A stretch of DNA of 64,000 bases from Nitratireductor sp. GISD-1A_MAKvit (GCF_040819555.1 NZ_CP161920.1:2541001-2605000); one strand, 5' to 3'; shown: positions 17,651 through 28,394, numbered from the stretch's first letter. Numbers and translations: made by a program. The notes: a model not told the origin generated them from the letters alone.

Positions 17651-19409
17651 ATGCGATTATCAAATGTCTTTGGGGCGATTGCCCTTGTTTCCATGACCCT
17701 GGCCCATGGAGCGAACGCCCAGCAGGCGACGGACGCCCATGCGCCCGAAATCGCCAGCGGACTGACGGACAAGGAAACGGTCCACGCAAAGGACCAGATG
17801 GTGGTTGCGGCCAATCCCCTCGCAGCACAGGCCGGCCTCGACGTGTTGCGCAAGGGTGGCAGCGCGGCCGATGCGCTTGTGGCCGTGCAGACGGTGTTGG
17901 GTCTCGTGGAGCCTCAATCGTCGGGCATCGGCGGAGGAGCGTTTCTCGTCTGGTACGATGCGGCAAGCGGTAAGGTAACGACATTCGACGGGCGTGAGAC
18001 GGCACCTCAAGCGGCAACGCCCGACCTGTTTCTGAACGAACAAGGCGAGCCGCTCGCATTCTTCGATGCGGTGATCGGTGGGCGCTCGGTCGGGACCCCT
18101 GGTGTGGTGAAGCTGCTGCACACTGTCCACGAACGATCCGGAAAACTTCCGTGGAACACGCTTCTCCAACCGGCAATCCGCCTTGCCGAAGGCGGCTTTA
18201 CCGTTTCGCCGCGTCTTCACGCCATGATCAAGGGTGACAGAGGGCGGCTCGACACCCAGCCGGCAAGCCGAGCCTATTTTTATGACAGGAACGGCGCTGC
18301 GCTTGGGATCGGTGAAAACCTCAAAAATCCGGATTATGCGGCCACGCTGAAACGCATCGCCGAATATGGAGCAGCCGGATTTTACAATGGCCCGGTCGCG
18401 CAGAAGATCGTTGCGGCGGTTACGGCGCATACTGCCAATCCCGGCCTCCTGACGCTGGACGACCTTGCCCAATATGAAGTGAAGGAGCGCGAAGCCGTGT
18501 GCGCGCCCTATCGTGGGCTCGACGTCTGCGGGATGGGACCCCCCTCCTCCGGCGCGCTGACCGTGGGACAGATCCTGGGCATGGTCTCGCACTTCGATCT
18601 GGCGGGGCTCGGACCCGACGACCCGGAAAGCTGGCGCATCATCGCAGATGCAACGCGCCTGGCCTTTGCCGACCGTGGTCGCTACATGGCCGACAGCGAT
18701 TTCGTCAAAATCCCGGAAGGGCCTGCTAGACCAGAACTATCTCAAGACACGCGCGGCGCTGATCCGGCGTGCGACCGCACTTGGTGCCGACGATGTGAAG
18801 GCTGGCGATCCGCCATGGGACAAGGCCGAACTGCGCATCGACGCCAAGAGTTTCGAGCAGCCCTCCACGTCCCATTTCGTCATTGTTGATCGGGAAGGCA
18901 ATATCGCATCAATGACTTCATCGGTGGAAAACGCCTTCGGTTCGCGCCAGATGGCTGCAGGCTTCATTCTCAACAACCAGCTTACCGACTTTTCCTTTTC
19001 GCCCGAAACAAATGGCGAGGCGGTGGCAAACAGGGTTGAGCCCGGCAAGCGTCCCCGCTCCTCCATGTCGCCAACGATCGTTTTAAAAGACGGCAAGCCG
19101 CTCCACGCACTGGGATCTCCGGGAGGCAGCAACATCATTCCCTATGTGACAAACACGATCATCGCGTTGACCGATTGGGGGATGAACATGCAACAGGCCA
19201 TCGACCTGCCGCATCTGACAAATCGCTTCGGCACCTACACGCTGGAAGCCGGCACAGAAGCGCAGACCATGCAGAACGAACTGGAAGCACTCGGCTTCAG
19301 AACGTCCATCGGCGATCTCAACTCCGGGCTGCATGGCATCACTCTCACCCCGACGGGACTTGAAGGCGGAGCTGACCCACGCCGCGAAGGCGTGGCACTC
19401 GGAGACTGA
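17651..19409 (+). CDS. ggt: Gamma-glutamyltransferase (frameshift in assembly)
   Basis: Periplasmic enzyme that hydrolyses or transfers the gamma-glutamyl group of glutathione. A signal peptide ends near HGANAQQ. The large-subunit region holds VLGLVEPQSSGIGGGAFLVW, and the small subunit starts at the autocleavage Thr in STSHFVIVD, followed by the oxyanion-type RPRSSMSPTIVLKDG and GSPGGSNIIPYV. The frame breaks at 18719-18723 (GAAGGGCC). Dropping one G joins KIPEG to LLDQNYLKTRAALI and gives 585 residues, normal for the family. All catalytic residues are intact, so I treat it as functional. Confidence 0.88.
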
Positions 19410-19423
19410 CAACACACCGGGAC

Positions 19424-19458
19424 AAAAAAGCACGCCGGATCTGCCTGGCAGGCTTTTT
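19424..19458 (+). terminator. Probable terminator of ggt
   Basis: AAAAAGC and GCTTTTT form the outer 7-bp arms of an imperfect hairpin 14 bp after the ggt stop codon. The 3' arm doubles as the T-tract. Confidence 0.5.
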
Positions 19459-19549
19459 GCTGGAGCGATCAGCACACCGGACCGAGAGGCGGATCCTGCC
19501 GCCTCTTGTTTCTTGAACGCTGCCGGACTTCGCCCCGGCACCGGAAAGC

Positions 19550-19636
19550 TCAAATCGCGCCGATCACCACGGCCGCCATCATGATGAAGGAACTAACGGC
19601 AACGAGTGAGACAACATCCTGGACAAGTTCGGTCAT
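19550..19636 (-). CDS. 28-residue hydrophobic peptide
   Basis: Tiny gene encoding MTELVQDVVSLVAVSSFIMM followed by AAVVIGAI and a TGA stop. A strong ribosome site GGAGGG stands four bases before the ATG, which is why I call it. The product would be one membrane helix with an acidic N-terminus. It lies downstream of lolD on the same strand, 183 bp away, and may share its transcript. Peptides of this size occur in rhizobial genomes beside lolD, but I know of no assigned function. Confidence 0.5.
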   Translation of the reverse strand: MTELVQDVVSLVAVSSFIMMAAVVIGAI

Positions 19637-19819
19637 TTATCCCTCCTGATCACTTTATAACCCCTTTATGTTCCATTTTTGTTCTTCCGTCAAGCAAGGC
19701 GAATTGCCTCTCTGCCGGTCAGGTTTCTCAGGGTTTATTTCAGGTTAATCGCCAAAGTCTCACGCGGCTTCGGGCCTCGCCCTCAAACCGCGCCGGTTTG
19801 TTCCACACCGATGGACCAA

Positions 19820-20506
19820 TCATCCCTTCCAGGGGATGACCTTGCCGGCGTCAAGAGTAACCACGCGGTCCATCCGGGCGGCGAGTTCGTGATTGTGGGT
19901 GGCAATGAGGGCGGCAAGACCGGACTGACGAACCAAAGCTTCCAGCGCGTCGAATACATAGCCCGCCGTTTTCGGATCCAGATTGCCGGTTGGCTCATCC
20001 GCCAGCAATATGCGCGGGGCGTTGGCAACAGCACGCGCGATGGCCACCCGTTGCTGCTCGCCGCCCGAAAGCTCGGCCGGCCGATGGCTCGCACGGTGAC
20101 CGACGCGCAGATAGTCGAGCAGCTGCCCCGCCCGTTCCTTCGCCTCGACCGGGGCCATTCCGGTGATCATTTGCGGAATCATGATGTTCTCCTCGGCGGA
20201 GAACTCGGGCAGCAGGTGATGAAACTGGTAGACAAAGCCGATCTCGTTGCGCCGGATCGCGGTGCGCGCATCATCGGAAAGACGACCGCATGCCTGGCCG
20301 GCTATGATGACTTCGCCAGCATCCGGTGCCTCCAGAAGCCCCGCGAGATGAAGCAGGGTCGACTTGCCGGCACCCGAGGGAGCAACCAGCGCCACCATTT
20401 CCCCCGAATTCAGAGAAAACGCGGCCTGCCTGAGGATGGTAAGCCTGCCCTCTCCTTCCCGATAGCTGCGCTCGATGCCCTTGAGTTCGAGAATTGGGTC
20501 AGCCAT
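19820..20506 (-). CDS. lolD: Lipoprotein-releasing system ATPase LolD
   Basis: ATPase (228 residues) of the LolCDE complex, which extracts outer-membrane lipoproteins from the inner membrane and hands them to LolA. Walker [15 protein letters not shown]-loop [15 protein letters not shown], signature [16 protein letters not shown], Walker [12 protein letters not shown] and switch HNHE are all present. The Q-loop HHLLPEF is characteristic of LolD. Its ATG overlaps the restored stop of lolC by one base (TGATG), so the two are translationally coupled. Confidence 0.94.
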   Translation of the reverse strand: MADPILELKGIERSYREGEGRLTILRQAAFSLNSGEMVALVAPSGAGKSTLLHLAGLLEAPDAGEVIIAGQACGRLSDDARTAIRRNEIGFVYQFHHLLPEFSAEENIMIPQMITGMAPVEAKERAGQLLDYLRVGHRASHRPAELSGGEQQRVAIARAVANAPRILLADEPTGNLDPKTAGYVFDALEALVRQSGLAALIATHNHELAARMDRVVTLDAGKVIPWKG

Positions 20507-21820
20507 CAGTCATACCTCAACGCATCGACCGGATCGAGCCGGGAGGCCCCGCCAGGCCGGAAAGAGCGTTGCCACAAAGGACAGAACCAGTGCCATGATG
20601 ATGACGGCCACCGTTTCTCCTGCTTCCATCTTGGCCGGCAACTGGCTCAGGAAATAGAGTTCGGGATCAAAGATCGTGGTGCCCGACAGCCAGGAGAAAA
20701 ACTGGCGGATGGACTCCACGTTCCAGCAGATGATGACACCGAGAAAGACCCCTGCGAGCGTGCCCGCCACGCCAATCGCCGCGCCCGTCATCAGGAAGAT
20801 GCGCATGATGGCACCGCTCGTCGCCCCCATGGTGCGCAGAATGGCGATGTCGTGCCCCTTGTCCTTCACCAGCATGACGAGGCCGGAAATGATGTTGAGT
20901 GCGGCCACGAGCACGATCATGGTCAGGATCATGAACATGACGTTTCGCTCCACCTCCAGCGCCGAAAAGAAAGTGCTGTTGCGCTGGCGCCAGTCGGAGA
21001 GAAGGACGGGGCGCTGCGCGGCGTCCTCGACTGCGGCGCGCATGGACTCCACAGCGTCGGGATCGTCGACGAAAAGTTCGATCGACTGCACCAGTCCTTC
21101 GGCATTGAAGTAGAGCTGTGCCTCCGGCAGCGGCATGTAGATGATCGAGGCGTCATATTCCGACATGCCCACCTCGAACGTGGCCGCAATCGGATAGGTC
21201 TTGACCCTCGGCGTGGTGCCGAAGGGGGTGACATCGCCTTCCGGCGCGACCAGCGTGACCGAATCGCCCACCGAAAGCCCCAGCGTCTCGGCCATCCGTG
21301 ACCCCATGGCCAGACCTTCACCAGCAGCAAACCCCACCAGTGAACCGGACTTGATATTGTTCGAAACCAGTTCGAGCCGCGAGATGTCTTCGGCGCGCAC
21401 ACCGCGCACGACAGCTCCCGAACCGGCACCGCCACGCCCCGAAACAAGGACCTGCCCCTGCACCATCGGCATGGCTATCTGAACACCATCGACCCCCTCG
21501 ATGCGCTTTGCGACCGCATCGTAATCGCTCAAGGGCATATCGACGGGCTGCACGATGAGATGGCCGTTAACGCCCAGAATGCGCGTCAGCAGTTCGGCGC
21601 GGAAGCCGTTCATCACCGCCATCACCACAATCAGTGTGGCCACCCCCAGCATGATGCCGATAAAGGAAATGGAAGCGATGACGGAGATCACCGTTTCCTT
21701 GCGGCGTGAACGCAGATAGCGCCAGGCGATCAGCCGCTCGAAACGGGAGAAAGGCCCGGCTCCCAGGGGTTTTTCCAGGGATCCCCGATCGGTTTCTCCG
21801 CTGTGGGCGGCTTCACTCAT
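20506..21820 (-). CDS. lolC: Lipoprotein-releasing system permease LolC/LolE (frameshift near 3' end)
   Basis: FtsX-type permease of about 437 residues with one N-terminal and three C-terminal membrane helices around a large periplasmic domain. [20 protein letters not shown] and the final block [11 protein letters not shown] are typical of LolC/E. As written the C-terminus reads [12 protein letters not shown]. Removing one base from the CCCC run at 20547-20550 (GGCCCC on the plus strand) restores [15 protein letters not shown] and a stop that overlaps the lolD start. That is the expected ending, so the shift is almost certainly a read error. Only one permease gene is present, as usual in alphaproteobacteria. 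Confidence 0.92.
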
Positions 21821-21867
21821 GGTGCGACCTCAAAGGCTTTTGCGCAACGGTAGATGGCGGCAGCGCC

Positions 21868-23200
21868 TCATGCTGCGCTCTGGCTGAGGCGGTTGATCGC
21901 GGCATCCACGGACAGTGTCTCGCGTTGCCCGGTGGCGCGGTGCTTGATCTCGATCTCGCCATTGGCGACACCGCGTGGGCCCACGACCACCTGCCAGGGA
22001 AGGCCGATCAAATCCGCAGTGGCGAACTTCCCGCCGGCGCGCTGGTCCGTGTCGTCATAGAGCACGTCTCTGCCCGCGGCCTGCAGCTTGCCATAAAGCT
22101 CCTCGCAGATGCGGTCGCAGGCTTCGTCACCCACCTTCATGTTGATCAGGCCGACATCGAACGGAGCAACGCTTTCGGGCCAGATGATGCCGTTGTCATC
22201 GTGGCTCGCCTCAATGATGGCCGCCAGAAGGCGGCTCGGACCAATGCCGTAGGATCCCATCGACACATGATGCTCCTTGCCATCCGGACCGGTGACGGTT
22301 GCATTCATGGGCTGGGAATACTTGGTTCCGAAGTGGAAAATATGGCCGACTTCGATGCCGCGCGCAGAAACCTTCTCGTCTTCGGGAATGGCGCCCCAGG
22401 CAGCCTCGTCATGCATCTCGTCGGTTGCAGCATAAGGTGTCGTCCAGGTGGTGACGATGTCGGCGATCTCCGCATCATTGCCGAAGTCGACATCCGCGCC
22501 CGGCACCTGAAGCTCAAGAAACTCCTTGCGGCAGAACACTTCGCTCTCGCCGGTGGAAGCAAGAATGATGAACTCGTGGCTCAGATCGCCGCCAATCGGG
22601 GCCTGTGTCCGCGCGCATCGGGATGGCCTGCAAACCCATGCGCGAGAATGTGCGCAGATAGGCAACGAACATGCGGTTGTAGGCCGCCTTCGCACCCTCG
22701 AAATCGAGATCGAAGGAATAGGCGTCCTTCATCAGGAATTCGCGCGAGCGCATCACGCCGAAGCGCGGGCGCACCTCGTCGCGAAACTTCCACTGGATGT
22801 GATAGAGATTGAGCGGCAGATCCTTGTAGGATTTGACGTAGGAGCGGAAGATATCCGTCACCATCTCTTCATTGGTCGGTCCATAGAGCATCTTGCGCTC
22901 GTGCCGGTCGGTGATGCGCAGCATCTCCTTGCCGTAGTCATCATAGCGCCCGCTCTCCATCCACAGATCCGCCGACTGGATGGTCGGCATCAGGATTTCC
23001 TGGGCCCCTGCCCGGTTCTGCTCTTCGCGGATGATCCGATTGACCTTGTCGAGAACGCGCTTGCCCAGGGGCAGCCAGGAGAAGCTTCCCGCTCCCTGCT
23101 GACGGATCATGCCGGCACGCAGCATCAGTCTGTGTGAGACGATTTCGGCCTCACGCGGGGTTTCTTTCAAGATCGGCAGGAAGTAGCGCGACAGTCGCAT
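21868..23200 (-). CDS. proS: Proline--tRNA ligase, short form (frameshift in assembly)
   Basis: Class II aminoacyl-tRNA synthetase charging tRNA-Pro. The N-terminus [20 protein letters not shown], motif 2 ([21 protein letters not shown]) and motif 3 ([18 protein letters not shown]) are clear. The roughly 180-residue insertion editing domain between motifs 2 and 3 is missing, as in most alphaproteobacterial enzymes. The frame breaks at 22598-22603 (CGGGGCC on the plus strand). Deleting one base joins RADTGP to [13 protein letters not shown] and gives 443 residues, the normal length. I chose the ATG at 23200; one four codons upstream is less likely. Confidence 0.92.
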
Positions 23201-23391
23201 AGACGCATCCATTCAGGAGGCTCCGGGGAGCCTGTTCGGAATCAAAGTGAGTAAGGGCTCAGGGTCGCTGTCTTAACGATTTCATAATCAATTGAAAAGC
23301 CGTCGCCACATCCGCTCACGCCTTGCGATTGACCGTTTCCGGCCGACAGCAGCCGGAATCATAACAATAAATTTCAAACGAAATTTTCCTC

Positions 23392-23420
23392 GTGACAATT
23401 CGTCTCAACTTGATCTATGG
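23392..23420 (+). promoter_or_regulatory. Candidate sigma-70 promoter of the small RNA
   Basis: GTGACA (23392-23397) and CTATGG (23415-23420) are separated by 17 bp and match the housekeeping consensus at four positions each. Transcription from about 23427 would reach the terminator at 23556-23584 without crossing a gene. Confidence 0.45.
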
Positions 23421-23426
23421 TGCGCT

Positions 23427-23584
23427 CCCATAACAAGAGGGTGAAGTTTCAATTCATCCTCATTACGCGGTCAAAGTCTTGGGAGGATGCGGTCCAGGCG
23501 CGGTTACTCGCAGCCGCCGACGATGATACGGCAAAGGATCGGACGCGTTGAGTTAGCAAGGCCTTTTGGCCTTGCATTTTTTTT
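23427..23584 (+). ncRNA. Probable trans-acting small RNA, alpha-r45 (Smr45C) type
   Basis: The proS-DUF1467 gap contains a promoter-like pair and a strong Rho-independent terminator about 150 nt apart, no start codon with a ribosome site, and plus-strand orientation opposite to both flanking genes. From memory, the rhizobial small-RNA family alpha-r45 is about 150 nt long and lies beside proS, so position, size and orientation suggest this identity. I cannot confirm the primary-sequence match without the family model. Confidence 0.5.
23556..23584 (+). terminator. Rho-independent terminator of the small RNA
   Basis: GCAAGGCC-TTTT-GGCCTTGC, a perfect 8-bp stem, is followed by A and eight T residues. 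It points along the plus strand, whereas both flanking protein genes are on the minus strand. Confidence 0.85.
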
Positions 23585-23663
23585 GCAGCAACCCTGCCAG
23601 TTCCCGATATGAATATATGTGTAAAGCGCCGTCCCGGCAGGTGCGCGTGAACCTGCGACGGCT

Positions 23664-23933
23664 TCAGTCGAAGTCTGGCACGACCCTTGGAATATCGTCG
23701 AAAGAGTAGCCCAGCCCCCGCGTGACGAGCACCAGAAGCCCGCAGATCACCACCGCGATGATGGTGGTGCGGATCAGGGCACGCAGCATGTGCGGACCGC
23801 GTGGTGCGCTTTCCGTCGTTCCGAGTGTCACCTCACCATCTTCCTCCTGCGTGCGCAGGCCAAACGGCAGTGCGATGAAGAGCACCGTCCACCAGACGAT
23901 GAAGAAAACGGCGAAAAGAGAAACCCAGCCCAT
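23664..23933 (-). CDS. DUF1467 family membrane protein
   Basis: Protein of 89 residues with two membrane helices: SLFAVFFIVWWTVLFIALPF at the N-terminus and TTIIAVVICGLLVLVTRGLG further on. FGLRTQEEDGEVTLGTTESAP between them matches the conserved loop of DUF1467. The family is restricted to alphaproteobacteria and has no assigned role. It lies 8 bp downstream of the epimerase gene and is the last member of the nuo-birA-rnj transcription unit before the small RNA. Confidence 0.88.
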   Translation of the reverse strand: MGWVSLFAVFFIVWWTVLFIALPFGLRTQEEDGEVTLGTTESAPRGPHMLRALIRTTIIAVVICGLLVLVTRGLGYSFDDIPRVVPDFD

Positions 23934-23941
23934 CTGAAACC

Positions 23942-24346
23942 TCAGACCTGTTCGAGTTCGACAAGAGTGCCGGCAAAATCTTTCGGATGCAGGAAGAGAA
24001 CCGGCTTCCCATGGGCGCCGGTTTTGGGCTCTCCATCACCGAGCACGCGGGCGCCATCCGCTTTGAGCCTGTCCCGGGCGGCAAGGATGTCCGGCACCTC
24101 GTAGCAGATGTGGTGCATGCCGCCTTCGGGATTCTTGGCAAGAAAGCCCGCGATGGGCGAACCTTCTCCCAGTGGTTCAAGCAGTTCGACCTTGGTGTTG
24201 TCCAGTTCCACGAACACCACCGTGACGCCGTGCTCGGGCAAAGCCTGCGGTGCTGAGACCTTCGCACCAAGCGTCTCGCGGTAAAGGGCGGATGCCTTCT
24301 CAAGATCAGGCACGGCAATTGCCACGTGGTTGAGCTTTCCCAGCAT
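23942..24346 (-). CDS. mce: Methylmalonyl-CoA epimerase
   Basis: VOC-superfamily metalloenzyme of 134 residues that interconverts (R)- and (S)-methylmalonyl-CoA in propionyl-CoA breakdown. The first metal ligand is in LNHVAIAVPDLEKASALYRE, the next in GMHHICYEVPDI, and the catalytic or ligand Glu is in GTLVELEQV. The GSPIAGFLAKNPEGGMHHI block is typical of the epimerase and not of other VOC proteins. It follows the RNase J gene by 51 bp in the same direction. Confidence 0.9.
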   Translation of the reverse strand: MLGKLNHVAIAVPDLEKASALYRETLGAKVSAPQALPEHGVTVVFVELDNTKVELLEPLGEGSPIAGFLAKNPEGGMHHICYEVPDILAARDRLKADGARVLGDGEPKTGAHGKPVLFLHPKDFAGTLVELEQV

Positions 24347-24397
24347 CGGCCCGGTTCTCCTGCAAAGCGGCGGGACACAAGACGCCCCGCCCCCTGA

Positions 24398-26101
24398 TTA
24401 TTGCGTGACGAAGACCGTCACAATGGGCTTTTTGCCCCATGCGGCATTTGCCGCATTGCGCACGGCGCGGCGGACCGATTCCGACACCAGATCGAGATCC
24501 TTGCGGCGGTTGCGCGGGATGCTGCGCAGAGCACCGGATGCCGCGTCCAGCATGATGTCCTCGAGAAGCTCTCCCCGCGCATCACGCTCGGCCACACCGA
24601 TGGCGACAATATCGGGGTCGCCGTCGAGATTGAAACGATCATCAAGCACGACATTGAGCACGACATGGCCGGCATAGGACAGCTTGCGGCGGTCGCGGAT
24701 GCCCATCTCCTCGTCGTCGCCCAGAAGCCGGCCGTCCTTGAAGAAACGCCCATGCTGGACCTCGCCGATGATTTCGGCCGGTCCGGGAGCAAGGCGCAGC
24801 ATGTCGCCATTGCGCACCTGCGAGACCTCGGGAATGCCTTCCATCGCGCCGAGCGAGCCTTGGGCAACAAGATGTGCCGCTTCGCCATGTACCGGCACGA
24901 GGATCTGCGGACGCACCCAGGAATACATGCGCTTCAATTCGCTGCGACGCGGGTGACCGGAGACATGGACCAGCGCATCATCATCCTCGATGATGTCGAT
25001 GCCCATCTCGATCAGGCGATTCTTGGTCTCCAGAACCGCTTTCTCGTTGCCGGGGATGAGGCGCGAGGAATAGACCACCGTATCGCCTGCCGTGAGCGCG
25101 ACATTGCGCATCTCGTCGCGGGCGAGCTTGGCGAGTGCGGCGCGGCTCTCGCCCTGGCTTCCGGTACACAGCACCACGACCTTGTCACGCGGAACGTGCT
25201 GGAACTCGTCCTCGTCCAGATATTCGGGAAGGCCCTCGAGATAGCCGAGTTCGGTGGCCACATCGATGACGCGCTTCATGGACCGACCGAGCACGAGAAG
25301 CTGGCGCCCGGCGTCACGCGCGGCCTCCGCGATAGAACGGATGCGGCCGACATTCGAGGAGAAGGTCGTGACGACGACACGGCCTGATGCCGCCTCGATC
25401 ACTTCCTTCAGCCCCTCGCCAACGGCCTGTTCGGTGGGCGATTCGCCTTCACGCATGGCATTGGTGGAATCGCAGACAAGCGCGAGAACACCTTCATCGC
25501 CGATCGCGCGGAAGCGCGCCTCGTCGGTCTTGGGGCCGATGGCGGGAGCCGGATCGATCTTCCAGTCGCCCGTGTGCACCACCGTGCCGAGTGGCGTGGT
25601 GATGGCGAGCGAAACCGGTTCGGGAATGGAGTGCGCGACGGCAATGGCCTCGATGCGGAAGGGACCGATCTCGAAGGTTTCGCCGGCCCTGAAAATCTTC
25701 ACCGGCACATCGGGTGCACCGGATTCGGATTGGCGCTTGGCGTCCAGCAGCCCGGCGGCAAAAGGTGTCATCCAGACATCGGCCTTGAGCAGCGGCCAGA
25801 GATCGAGCACCGCGCCGTAGTGGTCTTCATGCGCATGGGTGATCACGACGCCGCGCAGGCGGTCGACTTCGCCACGGATGAAGCTGATGTCAGGCAAAAC
25901 CAGGTCGACGCCCGGAAGCTCCGGCCCGGGAAAGGTGACGCCGCAATCAACCACGATCCATTCACGTTTTCCGGCGGGGCCGAATCCGTACAGGCCAAAA
26001 TTCATGCCGATTTCGCCGACACCGCCAAGCGGGCAGAAAACCAGCTCGGCGTTCTTGAGGTCGCCGCTCTTGGCCGGCTTTTTTGTGCTGGAACGCGCCA
26101 T
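24398..26101 (-). CDS. rnj: Ribonuclease J
   Basis: Metallo-beta-lactamase/beta-CASP ribonuclease of 567 residues with 5'-exonuclease and endonuclease activity in RNA decay and rRNA maturation. The zinc-binding motif is seen in ITHAHEDHYGAV. HTGDWKIDP supplies further ligands, and VVLCTGSQGESRAALAKLA and HVSGHPRRSELKRM are beta-CASP motifs. The N-terminal lysine-rich stretch ARSSTKKPAKSGDLKN precedes the catalytic domain. The start at 26101 was preferred over an open extension of 22 codons. It follows birA by 13 bp in the nuo-linked operon. Confidence 0.94.
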   Translation of the reverse strand: MARSSTKKPAKSGDLKNAELVFCPLGGVGEIGMNFGLYGFGPAGKREWIVVDCGVTFPGPELPGVDLVLPDISFIRGEVDRLRGVVITHAHEDHYGAVLDLWPLLKADVWMTPFAAGLLDAKRQSESGAPDVPVKIFRAGETFEIGPFRIEAIAVAHSIPEPVSLAITTPLGTVVHTGDWKIDPAPAIGPKTDEARFRAIGDEGVLALVCDSTNAMREGESPTEQAVGEGLKEVIEAASGRVVVTTFSSNVGRIRSIAEAARDAGRQLLVLGRSMKRVIDVATELGYLEGLPEYLDEDEFQHVPRDKVVVLCTGSQGESRAALAKLARDEMRNVALTAGDTVVYSSRLIPGNEKAVLETKNRLIEMGIDIIEDDDALVHVSGHPRRSELKRMYSWVRPQILVPVHGEAAHLVAQGSLGAMEGIPEVSQVRNGDMLRLAPGPAEIIGEVQHGRFFKDGRLLGDDEEMGIRDRRKLSYAGHVVLNVVLDDRFNLDGDPDIVAIGVAERDARGELLEDIMLDAASGALRSIPRNRRKDLDLVSESVRRAVRNAANAAWGKKPIVTVFVTQ

Positions 26102-26114
26102 GGGTCCCTTTCTC

Positions 26115-26939
26115 TTAATCTGCCTGCGCAGAGGCGACCGCACCGAAATGCACGTCGCCTGCTGCAATTCTCAACAATGAACCGTCCGCTTCGCGGATGA
26201 CGAAGCGACAGGCCTCGTCGATGGTTTCGAATGTGCCGCGCGCCACACGCCCGTCGACACGGATGGAGACCTGCGTACCGAGGCCTGCTGCTCGTTTCAG
26301 CCAGCGGCTGCGAATGGCATCAAGCCCGCGCCCGTCATTCCAAAGGCGACTGTTATCGACCCAGGCGTCCGAAAGCGCAAGGAACAGATCGCCCGCATCA
26401 CCGCTGTACCCCAGCGCTCTCAGCGAGGTCGCCGGATAGGGGGTGTTGTCGGGATGGGAGACAACATTGACGCCTATACCCACCGCAATGGCGAAGCGGC
26501 CATCGGGAAGAATAGCCGATTCCAGCAGGATGCCGGACAGTTTCGCTCCATCGGCCAATACGTCATTGGGCCATTTGAGAGCAAAGCGCCCGCCCGCCAT
26601 GTCGCCTCCATCGGCGGCGACCGCGATGCGCCTTTCTGGCACGACCGCCAGAAGTGCATCGGACAGGGCGAGCCCTGCAACAAAACCGAGCGTGGCCGCT
26701 GTGGCCGGCTCGAAATGACCGACATTCAGGAGCGTGGCGGCAAGGTTGCCGGGTGGTGTTGCCCATTCCCGTCCGCGCCTTCCGCGCCCGCTCTCCTGTC
26801 TGGAGGCAACAACCCACAGATTGCCCGGGACGCCGGCGCGCGCATGATCGAGCGCCAGCGCATTGGTGGACCCGACGCTCTCATGGGCTTCCAGCCGATA
26901 ACCGGCTGCCTCTGCCGACGGCGCCAGACGGAAGGCCAT
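26115..26939 (-). CDS. birA: Biotin--[acetyl-CoA-carboxylase] ligase
   Basis: Enzyme of 274 residues that activates biotin as biotinyl-AMP and attaches it to the carboxyl carrier protein. The biotin-binding loop is seen in ASRQESGRGRRGREWATPPG, and the catalytic core in FALKWPNDVLADGAKLSGIL with the conserved Lys. The DNA-binding domain of E. coli BirA is absent, so it should act as an enzyme only. Its start lies 3 bp from the nuoN stop, making it part of the same transcript. Confidence 0.93.
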   Translation of the reverse strand: MAFRLAPSAEAAGYRLEAHESVGSTNALALDHARAGVPGNLWVVASRQESGRGRRGREWATPPGNLAATLLNVGHFEPATAATLGFVAGLALSDALLAVVPERRIAVAADGGDMAGGRFALKWPNDVLADGAKLSGILLESAILPDGRFAIAVGIGVNVVSHPDNTPYPATSLRALGYSGDAGDLFLALSDAWVDNSRLWNDGRGLDAIRSRWLKRAAGLGTQVSIRVDGRVARGTFETIDEACRFVIREADGSLLRIAAGDVHFGAVASAQAD

Positions 26940-26942
26940 GAC

Positions 26943-28379
26943 CTAGAAAAAGGTCTTTGCAGCGGCCTCGGCAAAACGCCCGACAGGGCCACCGATCAGA
27001 ACATAGAGCAACACGAAGGCACCCGACAGGAGCATGACGAAGCGGAGTTCGCCTGCCATGGGCTGGAAACCGCCCGCCGATTCGTCGAACCACATGATCT
27101 TGATGATGCGCAAATAGTAGAACGCGCCGACCACGGAGCTGACCACGCCGATGACCGCAAGAGCATAGAGCTTTGCGTCGATGGCGGCGAGGAACACGTA
27201 CCATTTCCCCCAGAAGCCGGCGAGCGGCGGAATGCCAGCCAGCGAGAACATGAGGATGGTCATGATCGTGGCCATCATCGGATTGGTCGAGGAGAGGCCG
27301 GCGAGATCGTCGGTCTGCTCGACATTGCCGTCATTGCGGCGCATGGCCAGGATCACGGCGAATGTGCCGAGCGTCATGGCCAGGTAGATGAGCATGTAGA
27401 TCGCCACGCCCTTCACACCGGCCTCGGAGTTTGCGGCAAGCCCGACAAGGGCATAGCCCACATGGCCGATGGAGGAATAGGCCATCAGGCGCTTGATGTT
27501 GCGCTGGCCGATGGCCGCGAAAGCGCCGAGGATCATGGAGGCAATCGCCACGAAGACGATGATCTGCTGCCAGTCGCTGGCGATCGGCTCGAACGCTCCC
27601 ATGGTGACACGCACCAGAAGCGCCATGGCAGCCATCTTGGGCGCGGCAGCAAAGAAGGCCGTGACCGGCGTGGGCGCGCCTTCATAAACATCCGGCGTCC
27701 ACATGTGGAAGGGAACTGCCGAAATCTTGAAGGCGAGACCCGCAAGCACGAAGACGAGACCGAAAACCAGGCCGAGCTGACGCTCGGCACCCGTCAGCGT
27801 TGCTGCGATGACGTCGAAACCGGTGTTGCCCGTGTAACCGTAGACCAGCGAAATGCCGTAAAGCATCATGCCGGAAGAGAGAGCCCCGAGAACGAAGTAT
27901 TTCAGGCCCGCCTCGGTGGAGCGCGCGCTGTCACGGTTGATGGCGGCAACGACATAGAGTGCCAGCGACTGCAGCTCGAGGCCGAGATAGAGCGCGATCA
28001 TGTCGTTGGCCGAGATCATCAGCATCATGCCGAGTGTGGCCAGCATGATGAGGACCGGGAACTCGAACTTGTCGAATTTTTCCGCCTTGGCAAACCCGAC
28101 CGACATGACCAGCGTCACAACGGAGCCGACCAGTGTCAGGATCTTCATGAAGCGCGCGAACGCATCGCTCACAAAGGCACCACCAAAGGCGCGACCGTCG
28201 GCCGGGAAGATCACCATCAGCGCAATCACCGCAACCAGAAGAGCAACCGCAAGACCGGTGACGGTGGAATTGGCACGGGGGCCGGAAAAGACACCGACCA
28301 TCAGGAGCGCCATAGCGCCCACCGCCAGGATCAGCTCCGGCGTTGCAAGGATCAGGCTTATCGTCAGATCAGGCGTCAT
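26943..28379 (-). CDS. nuoN: NADH-quinone oxidoreductase subunit N
   Basis: Antiporter-like membrane subunit of complex I (478 residues, about 14 helices). The characteristic [20 protein letters not shown] and [19 protein letters not shown] segments carry the conserved Lys and His-rich proton-path residues. It is the last nuo gene, 15 bp after nuoM and 3 bp before birA. Confidence 0.96.
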   Translation of the reverse strand: MTPDLTISLILATPELILAVGAMALLMVGVFSGPRANSTVTGLAVALLVAVIALMVIFPADGRAFGGAFVSDAFARFMKILTLVGSVVTLVMSVGFAKAEKFDKFEFPVLIMLATLGMMLMISANDMIALYLGLELQSLALYVVAAINRDSARSTEAGLKYFVLGALSSGMMLYGISLVYGYTGNTGFDVIAATLTGAERQLGLVFGLVFVLAGLAFKISAVPFHMWTPDVYEGAPTPVTAFFAAAPKMAAMALLVRVTMGAFEPIASDWQQIIVFVAIASMILGAFAAIGQRNIKRLMAYSSIGHVGYALVGLAANSEAGVKGVAIYMLIYLAMTLGTFAVILAMRRNDGNVEQTDDLAGLSSTNPMMATIMTILMFSLAGIPPLAGFWGKWYVFLAAIDAKLYALAVIGVVSSVVGAFYYLRIIKIMWFDESAGGFQPMAGELRFVMLLSGAFVLLYVLIGGPVGRFAEAAAKTFF

Positions 28380-28394
28380 TCGCTTTCAATCCGT

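Noticed and set aside
19679..21301. A 540-codon plus-strand frame opposite lolD-lolC
   Set aside because: Antisense of the Lol genes, with no homologous sequence in translation.
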